This document shows positions 37,231 through 48,900 of a DNA stretch of 64,000 nt, one piece after another. This DNA comes from Dactylellina haptotyla (taxonomy: Eukaryota > Ascomycota > Orbiliomycetes > Orbiliales > Orbiliaceae): the NCBI GenBank assembly GCA_031310005.1, contig CM062381.1:2604001-2668000 (forward strand). The letters run 5' to 3'. The notes beneath the pieces were generated by a model. That model saw only the letters and a program-made list of their open reading frames with translations, was not told where the DNA came from and did not search any database. The position numbers and the translations under genes are program-made. Each line of letters opens with the position of its first letter. Within the stretch, counting starts at the first letter, position 1.

Positions 37231-38523
37231 TAACTTAATAGTTTTCACTTTGGTTGATGCAGATTTTTATGACATAGCCATTCTGTTTTCATATTCCATA
37301 CCCCCCAGATGTATCCACCTTACCTTCTTCTCTCACTTGCAACCTACCCCCTCAGGTCTCTTGTGCTTACCCTTCTATGTCAATATTTATTCACCGTGTT
37401 TATTTTACAACTTTTATTACGTCTCCCGGAAGCCTGAGGCTGCAAGTCTTTTCGTCTATTGTCCCTTTTAACAGGGGATACTCATGTTTTTTTCATATGG
37501 AGCTTCTTTTCTTCCCTTTTTATTTAACATGGCATGTCATTACTTGTTCTCTATTGTTTCTCATGATGCCCTAGATATGCATGTGTTTCGAAGGTTATCA
37601 TCGTGTTAATTAGAGACGTCCTATTATTATGGATGGGGGACTTTGAAAATTATTCCTTTTTCTTTCCTTATACGTTTTCTTACTACCTGACGACGTTAAC
37701 TTGCATGATATTTCTTTCAGCAAGCTCCTTTTTCTTTCAACTCGATAGATATCCTACTAGGTTCGTTCCTACAGTTAACCATTCGCCATTCAAACCACTG
37801 CCACAGCGATTGGCATTGTAAAACTCGTAAAATTGATTCTAAATGCGTGATTGAAAGTTGATTATAATGCGAAAATTGACCGGGAAGATGTTCCTTTTCC
37901 TCTCTCTCATAAGAAAAACGCCGCCGAGGATATTTGTGTATACTTCCTAGTATACCGAAGAAGAAAAAGTAAAGCTGGAGAAATGAAGAGAAAGGAAACC
38001 AGCAGCAGTATATACATTATTATATATTTGTTGAAATATATTCCCCCCGTTTTTCTCTCTTGTAGAATTGAATAAAATTCGTCCCAAAAAAACCAAATAT
38101 TTATGCATCCCTGATGAAGAAAGTAGAAGAGAAAGAAAAAAAGGAAAACGTCAAGGGAATAATTGCGAGACGATGCCACAATGAAAGATGAGAATGTCCC
38201 GACACTAAAATATAAAGGCTCCGTGAAAATGATAGAGGAAATAAAACGGGTATTAAGGTCTTAAATTAACCAAAGCTGGCTAAAAATATGCCTCTCTTTA
38301 TTGATTGTATGCACCTCCTTGGCTGTAGAAAGGAGAGAGCACATATGTAAAAGCATGTTGCTATTGGTGCTTATATGTACAGGGCGTGTGTGTGGTCCAT
38401 GGAGAATCCGAGTTGGGGATATGCGAATGAGCGAGCAAAGGTAGGTCGTCGAAGATGCGTTATGCGTGAAATAGATAAACCTCGAGGGGTTCAAGGTATC
38501 TTAGTTAGGAGGGGGCTTGCTCC
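37231..38523. other. Intergenic region (convergent 3' ends)
   Basis: AT-rich, about 1.3 kb. Short open frames only, none protein-like. Probably the long 3' flanks of AlaRS and the Whi5/Nrm1-like gene. Confidence 0.6.
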
Positions 38524-39642
38524 TTACAATCCGGAGGTGGGCGAAACTAGCTCGCCCCCCAACTCCATCCCCAGCCCCGTAACTTTGCCCTGCGAACCCT
38601 GTGACCCTTGCGATCCGTTCATCGGACTCGGTGGTACCAATCCATCAAAATTCAAACGTCTTCGAGCCGTCGTCATCATTGATGGTGTTCTTCCGCTCCC
38701 ACCGTTACCCCACATCCCCTGCGCGGGACTCGGCGTTATGTGCACAAAGTCATGAAAATTAAAGCTGCCGCTTCCACCACCGCCCGCGCCTCCTCCAGGC
38801 GTGTTCATCATCGAAGAAGGTAGCGCCACTGCACTGGATTTCGAGGGGGGCGTCGACGGGGCAACGGATACGTTCGCTTTCGTCATGGTGTTGGGCGACG
38901 GTGAGGTTGCGAGGTATAGTAATAAATCCGCACCCTCGCCGTCCCCTTGCTTCCCACCGGCGGCGACTCCATTCCTATTTCTATCCTCGACCTTCTCTCC
39001 TGCGGTAGTAAACACTGGTCTGGCTGGTATCGTCCTATGCGGGGGTGTCCTGGGCGGCGAGGAATGGAATATAGGTTGATGATGGTCGAAGTGTCCACCT
39101 CCCTGGCGACTATGGCTTTGTGATAGTAGCGTCGGACTGACCTCCCTTGTCGGCGAATTTGCAAACGAAAACTGCGGATGGCTCATGTCAAAACTGCTGT
39201 GATGATATCCTGGCGAGGATTGCGGTAATCTATGGGTCTCCTTCCATGCTCTGTTCTTATTATGATTTCGGAAACTATGTCGGGCCATCGGATTCGGCGG
39301 GTCGTATAACATCATGTCGATATCTTGGTCCTGGCCGTGAATGATATGTTGACCAGTATGGTCGTAGACCGGTGCTGCGGTGCGTGCTCTTTTCTTTCGG
39401 TGTGAGGAACTGTGCGAGGAGCCGTTACTCGGCCGCCGCCTTATACCTCTCATACTGTTGTTGTCGCTGTCGGTGTATGTCTGGAGTGGGGAGATTGTTT
39501 TGCCTTCCTGGATGGCCTGCATTCGTTTCTGCATGAGGTCCTGGTCAACTCTGGGTTCGATTGTGTCGAGATCGAGGTTTTCCCAGCCACGCTGGGTTTT
39601 AAAGCTGGCAACGGCGAGGCGGCTTTGCAATTGGCGAGCCAT
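38524..39642 (-). CDS. Whi5/Nrm1-like G1/S transcriptional corepressor (candidate)
   Basis: Single exon of 372 codons. Residues about 4-30, QLQSRLAVASFKTQRGWENL and the following DLDTIEPR, fit the short G1/S-factor-binding (GTB) motif of the Whi5/Nrm1 family, which docks on SBF/MBF. Further conserved-looking pieces are LLLYLATSPSP, FNFHDFVHITPSPAQ and RRRLNFDGL, with many Ser-Pro/Thr-Pro sites suited to CDK control; the rest is low complexity (Gly-, His- and Ser-rich). A basic RRRPSNG and KKRARTA could be nuclear signals. The start is the first ATG and places the motif at the N-terminus. The family call rests on short motifs; related fungal cell-cycle repressors are the closest alternative. 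Confidence 0.62.
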   Translation of the reverse strand: MARQLQSRLAVASFKTQRGWENLDLDTIEPRVDQDLMQKRMQAIQEGKTISPLQTYTDSDNNSMRGIRRRPSNGSSHSSSHRKKRARTAAPVYDHTGQHIIHGQDQDIDMMLYDPPNPMARHSFRNHNKNRAWKETHRLPQSSPGYHHSSFDMSHPQFSFANSPTREVSPTLLSQSHSRQGGGHFDHHQPIFHSSPPRTPPHRTIPARPVFTTAGEKVEDRNRNGVAAGGKQGDGEGADLLLYLATSPSPNTMTKANVSVAPSTPPSKSSAVALPSSMMNTPGGGAGGGGSGSFNFHDFVHITPSPAQGMWGNGGSGRTPSMMTTARRRLNFDGLVPPSPMNGSQGSQGSQGKVTGLGMELGGELVSPTSGL

Positions 39643-42600
39643 CTTTTTAATTTTTTAGAAAAGCATTTGTTAGTTATACAAGTTCTCCTTTGCAACGTAT
39701 ATCTCTCTCCTTTATAACATACTCTAGACACTTTAGCCCGCCGCAGAACCTTTTCTGAAGCTTCTGCGGTCTGTTCCTCGGTCCATGACCCTGTAAGCGA
39801 GTCTCCCTCCATACAGTCCTACGGTATGTTTAGATGTGAGGGAATTGTGAGGTTGTTAATATTAGGGGAGGCAGCGGCGTGTTGTTCGTCGATGTCTAGG
39901 TCGTTGTATATCGATAGAAAAAAATATATAGGTAGCGGGGGAAAGGAAAACTTTAGTGGAAAGGATGATTAGAGATAGAGCCTCCGGAAGAGTATTTCCC
40001 AAGTCCGAATAAATTATTTTTAGACGGAATGAGAGAAGTTCAAAGAACCGCGGAAATAAAATAAAAAAAGAAGGCGAAGGTCAATGCGGCACAAAAAAAG
40101 TTGCTGAAACTCGGGTGTCTCAATCCTGAAGAATAAGCAGCTTAAAGGTATTCGAGGTGAGTTCGTTCGCGGCGGGTTTGTGAGTTGTGCCGGGATTAAT
40201 TGCCCAAGAGAAAAGGGAGAGAGTGAGAAGGAGGGACCACTCCTCCAAATTTCCCAGTTGAAATGTGTTGAATTACTGGATTAGGCAGATATCAAATCGG
40301 TAACGGGAAGAATGCTCGGATGTATCTGACTTTGTCTTGCGGAGAGGAGGAGTATGGGGGGAGGGGGAACGAGGGACCGCTGGGAGGGAGAGTCGGAATC
40401 GAAGGGCACGATGACGATGGCGAACGGACAAACGAGCGAAGGAGCGGACGCCAGAAGGTATGGCCTAGACTGGAGGTCGTGAGAAAAGGGAAGGGAAGGC
40501 GTCCCGGGAGGGCTGTTGCTGCGGCGGTGGCGGCAGGAAGGGAAATAATTTAAAGAGGTGAAACGTCGAAGCGATTCTCGGATGGGTATATTATAAGAAT
40601 CCCCTTTCCGGTATTATAGCTAGGTTTCGAGGCTCGAGTCGTGGGGACGAGAGAAAGGGGAATTATATTTGATGATGTGACTGCAGCCCAGGTTCTGGCC
40701 TAGATTGCGGGTTGCTGTGATTCGACGGAGGGACAAACAGAGCAGATAGCCAGGAGGTTCGCAGAGCCACTGTGGAGAGTGAGCAGCGAGCGAGAGGCAC
40801 AGGGGATAGAGAAATCAGAGCTATAACGACGGTACTGTATATCTATCGTCGGGTGATACGAACAATAGGCAAACGGATATGTCAGCGAAGCAAATTCGAG
40901 GTGACCCGACGTTTGATCATGCATTCGCACTATTATAAAAATGAGATTGAACAAAAATTAAAAATGGACAAAAATTAAAAATGGAGGGAAATTGTGTGTG
41001 CGGGTGTGTGTTTGTGCGTCAGGTCTCTTCGAACAAAGAAATAATAAGGTCGTGAGACATCAGGAGGGCAAGGATTATATTGAAACAGTGCAGACAGACG
41101 GGGAATGCGGGTGTTCGTTCGATAACCCGCCCTCTGGGAGCTCGAGTCAAGGTCAAGGAACGGGGGCGATATCAAAGGAGCCTGAGGAAAGGGACAAGGA
41201 ACCGTCAATGGGGAAGGGCGCAAGATCCAGCAGAGAGAGAGCTTGCTTGCCTGCGAGAGTGTGTAAGACGGCGGCGGCGGATCGGTGCAGCAGCACAGCA
41301 GGCAAGTCAGTAAGGAAGTAAGGGAGTGCACGAGTGGTGATGCCCTGCGATGTGATGTGATGTTGGGGGGGCTAGAAAAGGTGCATGGCCTCGCAAGTGT
41401 AATCTCGATAAAGGCGGAAAAGTAAGGCCTAATTTCGATTAAAGAATAAAGAGCGAAGCAGAGGGAGCGGAAAAGCAATTACCAGGCAGGACCCGGCAGC
41501 AGCACAAGCACAGGCACAGGCACAAGCAGAGCGGCAACAGGCCCAGCAACAGGATACCAGAGCATCTATCCAGCGGAACTTACCTTGGCGGAGTTTTATT
41601 GTTCTTTCTTTCAGTTGGGTTGATCGAGGGGTGGGTATATTGATAATAATGGTGTTGCGTCTGGGCTATAAGGCCTGAATCCGGGGTACTGGATTCGAGA
41701 CTCTCCTTCGGCCAACGTTCGAGGATCTGGGCGACGGGAAAGGGGAATGTCGAGTTTAGGAACCAGCACGCTTCACTTCGATCCGGTGGCAGAGAAACCG
41801 TTTAGCGGAAGGGAAAGGGACACGGAGTATTTACGAGCTGAGGGGAGGAAGGAAGGAAGAAGGAAAGACGAATTTGACAATCTTGGCCCGACTGCGATCT
41901 TGTGCAGGTGGAGCTGAAATGAAGCCTCATTCCTATCAAGCGGGAAGGTCAATGTCTGTCTTGGTCAACTGCGGACCATGCACATGTACAGGCGGCAGGC
42001 TCACGCTACCAGGGAACGGGGACGGGCGAAAGAAGAAACGGATCGCGATGTAACAATGACAGCTGCAACGACGACGACGACGTTGAATCCCAGAAAGAAT
42101 TGAATCAGATGGGGGGAGGGAGGAGAGAGAAGACAGAAGAGAATGCGTCCCTCGACGGTCCCTGATTGTGATCGCGGACGAGGCTCAATCGGTCGAGGAG
42201 GGGGGAAAGCACATGTTCCGACGCCTGGCAACGCCGCGACAAGACGCAGACTAAACCTCCCGCCGATTCGCCAGCCCGTCGCAACTGGCAAAGCTCTCAC
42301 GACCTCGCCCACAAAACTTCCGTGGTTGTCTGTCTGCGGAGCGCGGCGTCTCCGCTATGCCCCAAGCAGGCTTGCATAGGGAGGGACGTTGCAGAGCTAT
42401 AACTCCACAGGACCCTTATTGCCCTGAGACTCTTCAATTAAACGACATTTGTTTAGGCGCTATCCCTATCTATCTACGTATGCGCATCTGTATTCTATTC
42501 CCAGTCAATTGTCGAGACACCCATCAGGATATCCTCACCGAACATTCAAAAGAAGGGAAAGAACCTCTTCGAGAATGAAATCTCCATTACATGTCCCCTT

Positions 42601-44617
42601 TCGGTGCACCCGGCTTACTGCCAAAAAGGCGTCTGGGAATAAACTCCGACAAGGTTAAATCACCCACCAACGCAGCCCCCCATGGAATTCTAGACGAAAA
42701 TTGCCAGGGGAAGAGCGCGCCTTCGATTGCATTGGGAAAGAACCCCCAATTGGCACCTGCTTCTAATCGGGAAGATCGGATATCATCCATACCTCAACGG
42801 AGAGGGTCTGTGATGTGCAAGATTACTATCCACAAGTCCTCAGCCTCACACCATCCTGCTCTTTCTCGCTGAAAAGTAGAATATTGTCTGTTAGCGAACC
42901 CACGCCACCATCACATTTACAATAACCCCCTACCCGATCTTATGTAAAATTTTAAAAATCCCAAGAGGGAGCGTGATTTTCAAATATGATTTTCCTTTCC
43001 TTTGACGCCTGCAATCGATAAGCCCGCCCGCTAGACAATCCAATTGATTACCAGAAATCATGAACGAGTTTTCCGAGATGGCAACATCCGGTCGATATTG
43101 GCCAATGGCAACGGCGTGCCTGAGCAATCCGGAAGAGTACTCTGTGCCGTTGCGTGAGTGAGCTGGACAAGTTTGAGGTCGCAACATGCACCAGATGTGC
43201 GACAATCCTCATTGGCCAGACACGCCCATGTCGCCACAATGGCAGATAGCTCGCTTTGCCGGGCTTGCATGCTGCTCAGAAGAGGAACCAGCTGGCTTCA
43301 CAGGAGGATCTCATCGCATCTGACAAGGAACAAAAAAAACTCTCTTTCCTATTACCTGATTTTTCTATAGCACAAAAATATCCCGGCTGACGGGTTTTAA
43401 AGAATTCTTCTGTAACCTTTTGTCGTCATAGCCCTTTTCCAAAATAAGAGGATTGTACCTAGCGCAAATTGCCGACAGGGTTAATGAATTAGAACAAATG
43501 ACTTTGGAATCTAGCTGATAACCCACCCGAAAGAGGGGCATGTTAAACATTTTACATTGCATATAGCATCACGCACATTCCGGTCATAATGATCGAAACG
43601 ATAGCCATCTCTCCTCCCCTTCTTTCGAGGCTACCTTTCTAAACCCCACCATATCACCTGATATCGCGGGAATACAAAGCACTAGCAGGAGCGAGGGGTA
43701 TGCTTTTTTTAAGGCAAGGCACCCGGTCTGCGCATCCAACGTATACGGGTTTCACAACAGACTCTGGACCCATTGTGTAACCGTCGTGCGTTCTTCCAGT
43801 AGGAGCTTTCATCTGCTTGGTTATTTGTTTCTTTCGGTATGACAATTATTTCGCTCACTGGCTTTCACCGCACTTCCAGAAGTCAAGCAAGAAGTGGTTC
43901 GCAAGTATAATTAAGAACTGCACCCCTTCTGAACGATCAGACGCCATCAGATCACCTTCGTATCTATAGAATTTCTGTAATAAGAGAAAAAGACAGTTCC
44001 GTGGTTAAAAAATTCTGTGCCATCCCTAAGGGCACACCTTTTCCATTTCAATTCGTATATCCTAACCTTATCGTATAAATACACCCAAAAAAATAGAAGG
44101 TGGGGTTCCAAAAAGGAGAAACGTGACTTAAAAAAAATAACACCGAAGACATGATGCTGGAACTTGCTAGCTAGGAGGAGACGACGGCTGCGAAAAGATA
44201 GAGGTAAGAAGAGGTCATAAGCTAAGGGGGGCGGTGAATGTCTTGAGTAGACGACGAGCAAGAAGTGATATGAATGGCCAAAAGCGAGGTATAAGGAGAA
44301 ATCGGATGGGTATATGTACGGCTGTGAAAAATCAAGAGCCAGGCTTTCGAAAAGGAGGTGATGACGGAGGCGTCAAGATCAAGATGTGTTAGGCTTTGTG
44401 TGACTGTAAAGCCATATAAGAGGGAATACCATTTCAATACGACGAGACGATATGTCTCTGGAAATCCGGCAGAATTTATTCTGTTACCAGATTCAAGATT
44501 GGAGAGAGAAGAAACAAAAAAGTAAAGAGAGCCACAGCAACACCGTCTAAAGGACAACGAAAGAAAAACATAAACCCAAGTCGTTAATTTAAGCGAAACG
44601 AAAGCAGAAAAGCGGGA
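39643..44617. other. Long intergenic region upstream of the Whi5/Nrm1-like gene
   Basis: About 5 kb. The first 2 kb (to about 41600) are purine-rich with CAG/CAGG low complexity near 41490-41560 and could be a long leader and promoter. The rest holds only short open frames, including one open on both strands near 42590-42870, none with recognisable domains. A noncoding RNA or degraded element cannot be excluded. Confidence 0.45.
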
Positions 44618-45998
44618 TCACCGTGTACCCGACGTAGAGTTATTGTTAGCAAGACCAGCTTCGAGGGTGCCAGGTGTCGGTTCCTCGGTAGCGGGGCTGG
44701 GATTGGTACCAGCATCGGGGTTAGGCTGTCGACGGAAACGGCCCAAGAACGAACCCGAAGAGGCGGCTTGTTGGACTTCGGGAGCTCCAGCAGCGGGAGT
44801 ACCAGCATTGGTACTACGGCCGAATGGGTTCCAACGGGGGCCTTGAGAGCGCCTCCGAGGATCATTCCGGGGTCGCTCAGTGCGATTAGCAGAGCTGGTA
44901 CCGGTGGGCAGCAGGTAGTTTTCAGCTCTGTACCACCACGCACTGAGCGGGTGTCTATGGATCTCGGCAGCCTGTTGTCGTCTTCGCTCACGAGCGGCTT
45001 CTTCGGCCTCGATCTCCGCTTCGGTCCGAGGTTTGGGTACATAATAGTCAGCTTTGCAAAGTGGACAAGAGGCGCGACGTGCGGTTAGCCATGGATCGAT
45101 GCAAGCGGTGTGGAAGGCATGACCACAGGTCAAGCCACGGACGTCATCGGAATCTTCGAGGTTATCGATACAGATCGCGCAAGTGTCACCACAGCTGTTG
45201 GCCATATCGGCGGGCAAAGATGGCATCGGCTCGTCATCGTCGTGGTTACTATCGTGGTCGTGGTCGGCGGGACTGTTACGGTTGCTCTGTACTCTAGCAA
45301 TCTCAGTAGAAGTTCGAGCCGCGGGTAGTTGGGTTTGGTTTTCGGTGCGTTCAATGGGACGTTCCTGTTCCTCGTGGGATTCGCGTTCCGGGGTGGTAGG
45401 TTTTGTGGGATCAGCTACCGGTTCGGGAATCTTCGGTAGCGGCGAGGCGGGGGGTTCGAGTTCTGATTGCGTCTCGGCGGTAACCACCGGGGCAGATCCA
45501 TCCGTGGGAGCAATTCCACCGGCGGTTGGGAGACCCAGGACCTCACGATTGGCACGCCATGTTTTGTATTTGGTGACGGGGAAGCGTTCGTTGACCTCGT
45601 CGACGGTCATGAGTTTCTTTTCCCTTCTCCGGCGGTGAGGGCGGGCACCGATGGCCTGGAGGTCGACCTCATCGACACCGTTCGCTCGAGCGCGGTTCCT
45701 TGCATTATATCTGAAGCAATATTTGACGCCGACAATGATCCTAAGGGTTCCCCGAATGAGAGAAATACGGTTAGAAGATCCAAATGGGGCCACGTGCATG
45801 TCGCGCGAAGGGAGGGTCTGCTTACCATAGATTCGTAAATACAACACCGAAGCCCAGCGCCACGAAAAACAGAAGCGGCGAGTTTTGGGTGCCGCCGCCG
45901 CCTCCACTGCTACCTGTGGGTGAGGGAGTGGGGGATATCGTGATAGACATTGTCGGAGGCGTACTCTCCGGAGCTATGCTGGGTAAGACGGAAGACAT
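44618..45998 (-). CDS. Membrane-anchored RING-H2 E3 ubiquitin ligase (candidate)
   Basis: Two exons, 45998-45826 and 45740-44618, give 1296 bases and 431 residues. A Ser/Thr/Pro-rich N-terminus is followed by one membrane segment, LLFFVALGFGVVFTNLW continuing IIVGV across the intron, then basic FRYNARNRARANG. The RING-H2 domain at about residues 240-280 shows CAICIDNLED, GHAFHTACIDPWL and CPLCK, i.e. C3H2C3 zinc ligands. After it comes a charged helix (EAEIEAEEAARERRRQQ) and a Pro/Gly/Ser-rich tail. This layout is common to fungal endomembrane RING ligases; substrate and compartment are unknown. The ATG chosen is the first in frame upstream of the membrane segment. Confidence 0.85.
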
Positions 45999-48900
45999 GG
46001 CGGAGGTGGTGATAGTGGTTGTGGGAGTGGCTGTTATTGCGTCCCGTCGGCTGGCTGGCTGTCTCTGGTGTCTCTGCGTCTCCAAAAACCAAATGTGTTG
46101 TTCCAACAACCCCCAAGTCGGGCTGATGTTGTCGAACCGCCCGATAAAACTGAACCGAGCCGGCCGAGTCTTGTCCTAGAACCAGCCTAAAATCCCCTTC
46201 TGGCGGTCATGTGTCGGCTCGAAGAGAGGCTGGCGGGCGAGGTCCGTTGTCAGTAAGGAGATGAGAGTGTCGTTCCGCTGTCGGAATGGAGCGAAAGACG
46301 AGAGGGAATGAGGTCGAGATGATGATGAAGATGAAGATGAGAAGAAGAAGGAGAGGAGAGGAGACGAGAGAGGAGAGGAAGAGGGCGGAGTGTGTGTTGG
46401 GTTGGCTGTGTTTGGGCGGGTTTGGGCTGGTTGGCTGACCGGCTGAGACGGGAAGACCAAACTAGCTGGGTAAAACGTACGATCGTACGAGCGAAATCCG
46501 ACAGGAACCAACCGATTTCTTCCACCGACAGCCGGATTGCGGATATCGATCGAGTCCTGCTCTGCTCCTGATCGGTCCAACGGTAGACGAGGAGGATGAG
46601 GAGAGAAGGAGATGGCTGAAAGATAGCAGCAAATGGAAAGAGAAATAATATCCCTGGTCACCGGGTGCGAGACCAGGAATGGAGCCCAAATAACGACCTG
46701 ACTACTCGACTATCAGGGCCGGCGGGTGAGAGGTGGGGGTGCTAAGAATAATAAGAACAATAAGAATAATAAGATTGGAATAACGAAATAAGGCCTAAGA
46801 AGGAGGAGGAGGATGAGGAGGGGGGCATCCGAAATATAAATTCGTATAAAACAAAATAGAACGATATTCAAACGAAATACCAGAAACTCCTTCAGGAAGG
46901 AAAAAGAGAATTAATTCATCCAGAAAACCAACAAAGAGGAAATGTGCACAGGATAAAAAGGAAAACAGTTTCGGGAAACCAAGTTTTAACTAACACCAAG
47001 CAGACCTACTACTACTTCTAACCATTCGAACGAATGGAGCCCAAGCGTCTGAAATGCACGCCGCCGCCGCCAGCCCAGAGTGCAAAGGAGGCAAAAGGAA
47101 AAGAAACCCTCCACTGGTCTCGCACACTAACGCCTGGCCAAGCTCCCCGGCAAGATCAGGAGCCAGCCAGAGTTGTGGTAACACCGACTCGAGCACTAGT
47201 TTTCGCTACTGTGACGCTTTGAAATCTTTTCGAAACCGCAGCCGGACGGACACCACCCAATCGAGCCAAGAACTCCCACTGTCGCCCACTGGGATAGGGG
47301 TCAAGGGGGAGTGAGCTGGGTATCCGCAGGGAGAAGAGATACAAAAAGACGGGTTAGCGAAAGGCGAAATGCTGACAAGCACTCCGCGCAAAACGTGGGT
47401 TTGGAAAGAGGTAAAAGTACCGACAGGGCACTCTCTGGATAAAGCGGTTCCAAGATACGATATCGATCCACCCAAACGAGAAGCTGCGAACAAATTCTTC
47501 CCCGGCATTTGCTTGGACAGACAAGTCGAGATGGTTCCTATCTGATATGCACAGCCCTTTTAAGAACCGACTTTTAAGATCCCCACACAGGTTGTATTTA
47601 CTCCAGGACTCCAGGAATGACTCGCTAACAGATAGGCATGTATCGCACATATCTCTATTCCAATATTAATATCCGTCGTCGGCGCAATCTGCGACTCGCA
47701 TCGACGCAAATAGAACCCAGCAGCCTGGTAGATTTGAATATCATCTCTTTCCTGTGCAATGCCAATAACCCGCTTTCAATTCTTAAGCCCCCTTCTGGCG
47801 ACCGTTTCCTAAAAGTTTGAAACCCTCAAGTGTAATTTATAATTTGTTTTCACCGAAAATCAAGGGAATCTCATCTCTTTGGTGGCTTTGATCAGGGCAC
47901 TTCCAAATATTAAAACCACCAAGCCGCGACCCGAAAATGCGGGAGCCAAAAAGTTTATTTATTCCTACTATTCCTTTCACTGTTTCCTGGTCACACGTAA
48001 GAGGAACCTTCTATAGTCTGTATCACTTAACATATCTAAACAGATGGGTAAAAGGGAAATCTGGAAGCCGCTCGCTTCTGTGCAATATTATCGTCTTTTA
48101 TCTCTATTTTCAATAAATCGATTGCATATGTGGAAGTTGAATCTACCCCGATTCTAGGCTGGCTGCGGGGACGACGCAGGTGGTCGATACCATATCAAAG
48201 AAGCAAACCCCACCTCCTCCTTGCAAGTCCCCTATCCTCAGCATGCTCCTGGTGTGTGCTTCCTGGCAATCTAGCGCCCAACAGGCTTGCTATGAGCATC
48301 TTGTATTCCTTTCTCTTCGTTTCAAAGGCCGAATTAAGAGGTTAGCTTGAGAAATGCGCCTTCTATCAACGCCATAATTAAATGTTGGCGAAAGGCATTT
48401 CAATGGCGACTTTCGTAATCAATGTTGATGATTAATTCTTGAACCCGCTGCATTTCTTCATTCATTTCTGTTAAGCATGCATGCCACCTCCACGTTTCCA
48501 AAAAAGCTCAATCGCTTCACGATCTGTGAGGGAACATGGCGCATCTGGACTCTCAGGTCCTTGCGCAATTGCTTGGCTCCTTCTTGTCCGTAGGTTTTCA
48601 GATCATTGCGCGATTAGGAAACCCGACATCGCTCAAAAAGCACCTGAGCATTACAAAATGTTGGAAACGGGACTTTTAAAACTGTAATAGCATTGCATTA
48701 CCTGTCCCGTCTATTTTGGGCCGCCTCTACTTTTCTCAGCGAGGGCTGACATATTCGACATTGCGCCTTCGGCTACCACCATTCGACGACCTACTTTAGT
48801 ATTATCACATTATCAAATAATAGGAAGGCCCGCTCTGTAGACGTCGGTATTAGGATCTTTTCTCGGCCCGTTGAAGTACCGTGCTTTCGGAAAATCAATA

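Noticed and set aside
41480-41560. CAG/CAGG-rich stretch that could encode a Gln-rich protein
   Set aside because: No long open frame in the right phase; treated as low-complexity leader or promoter sequence.
42587-42872. Open frames on both strands of about 67-93 codons
   Set aside because: No recognisable domain, no splice partner; dual-strand openness is a composition effect.
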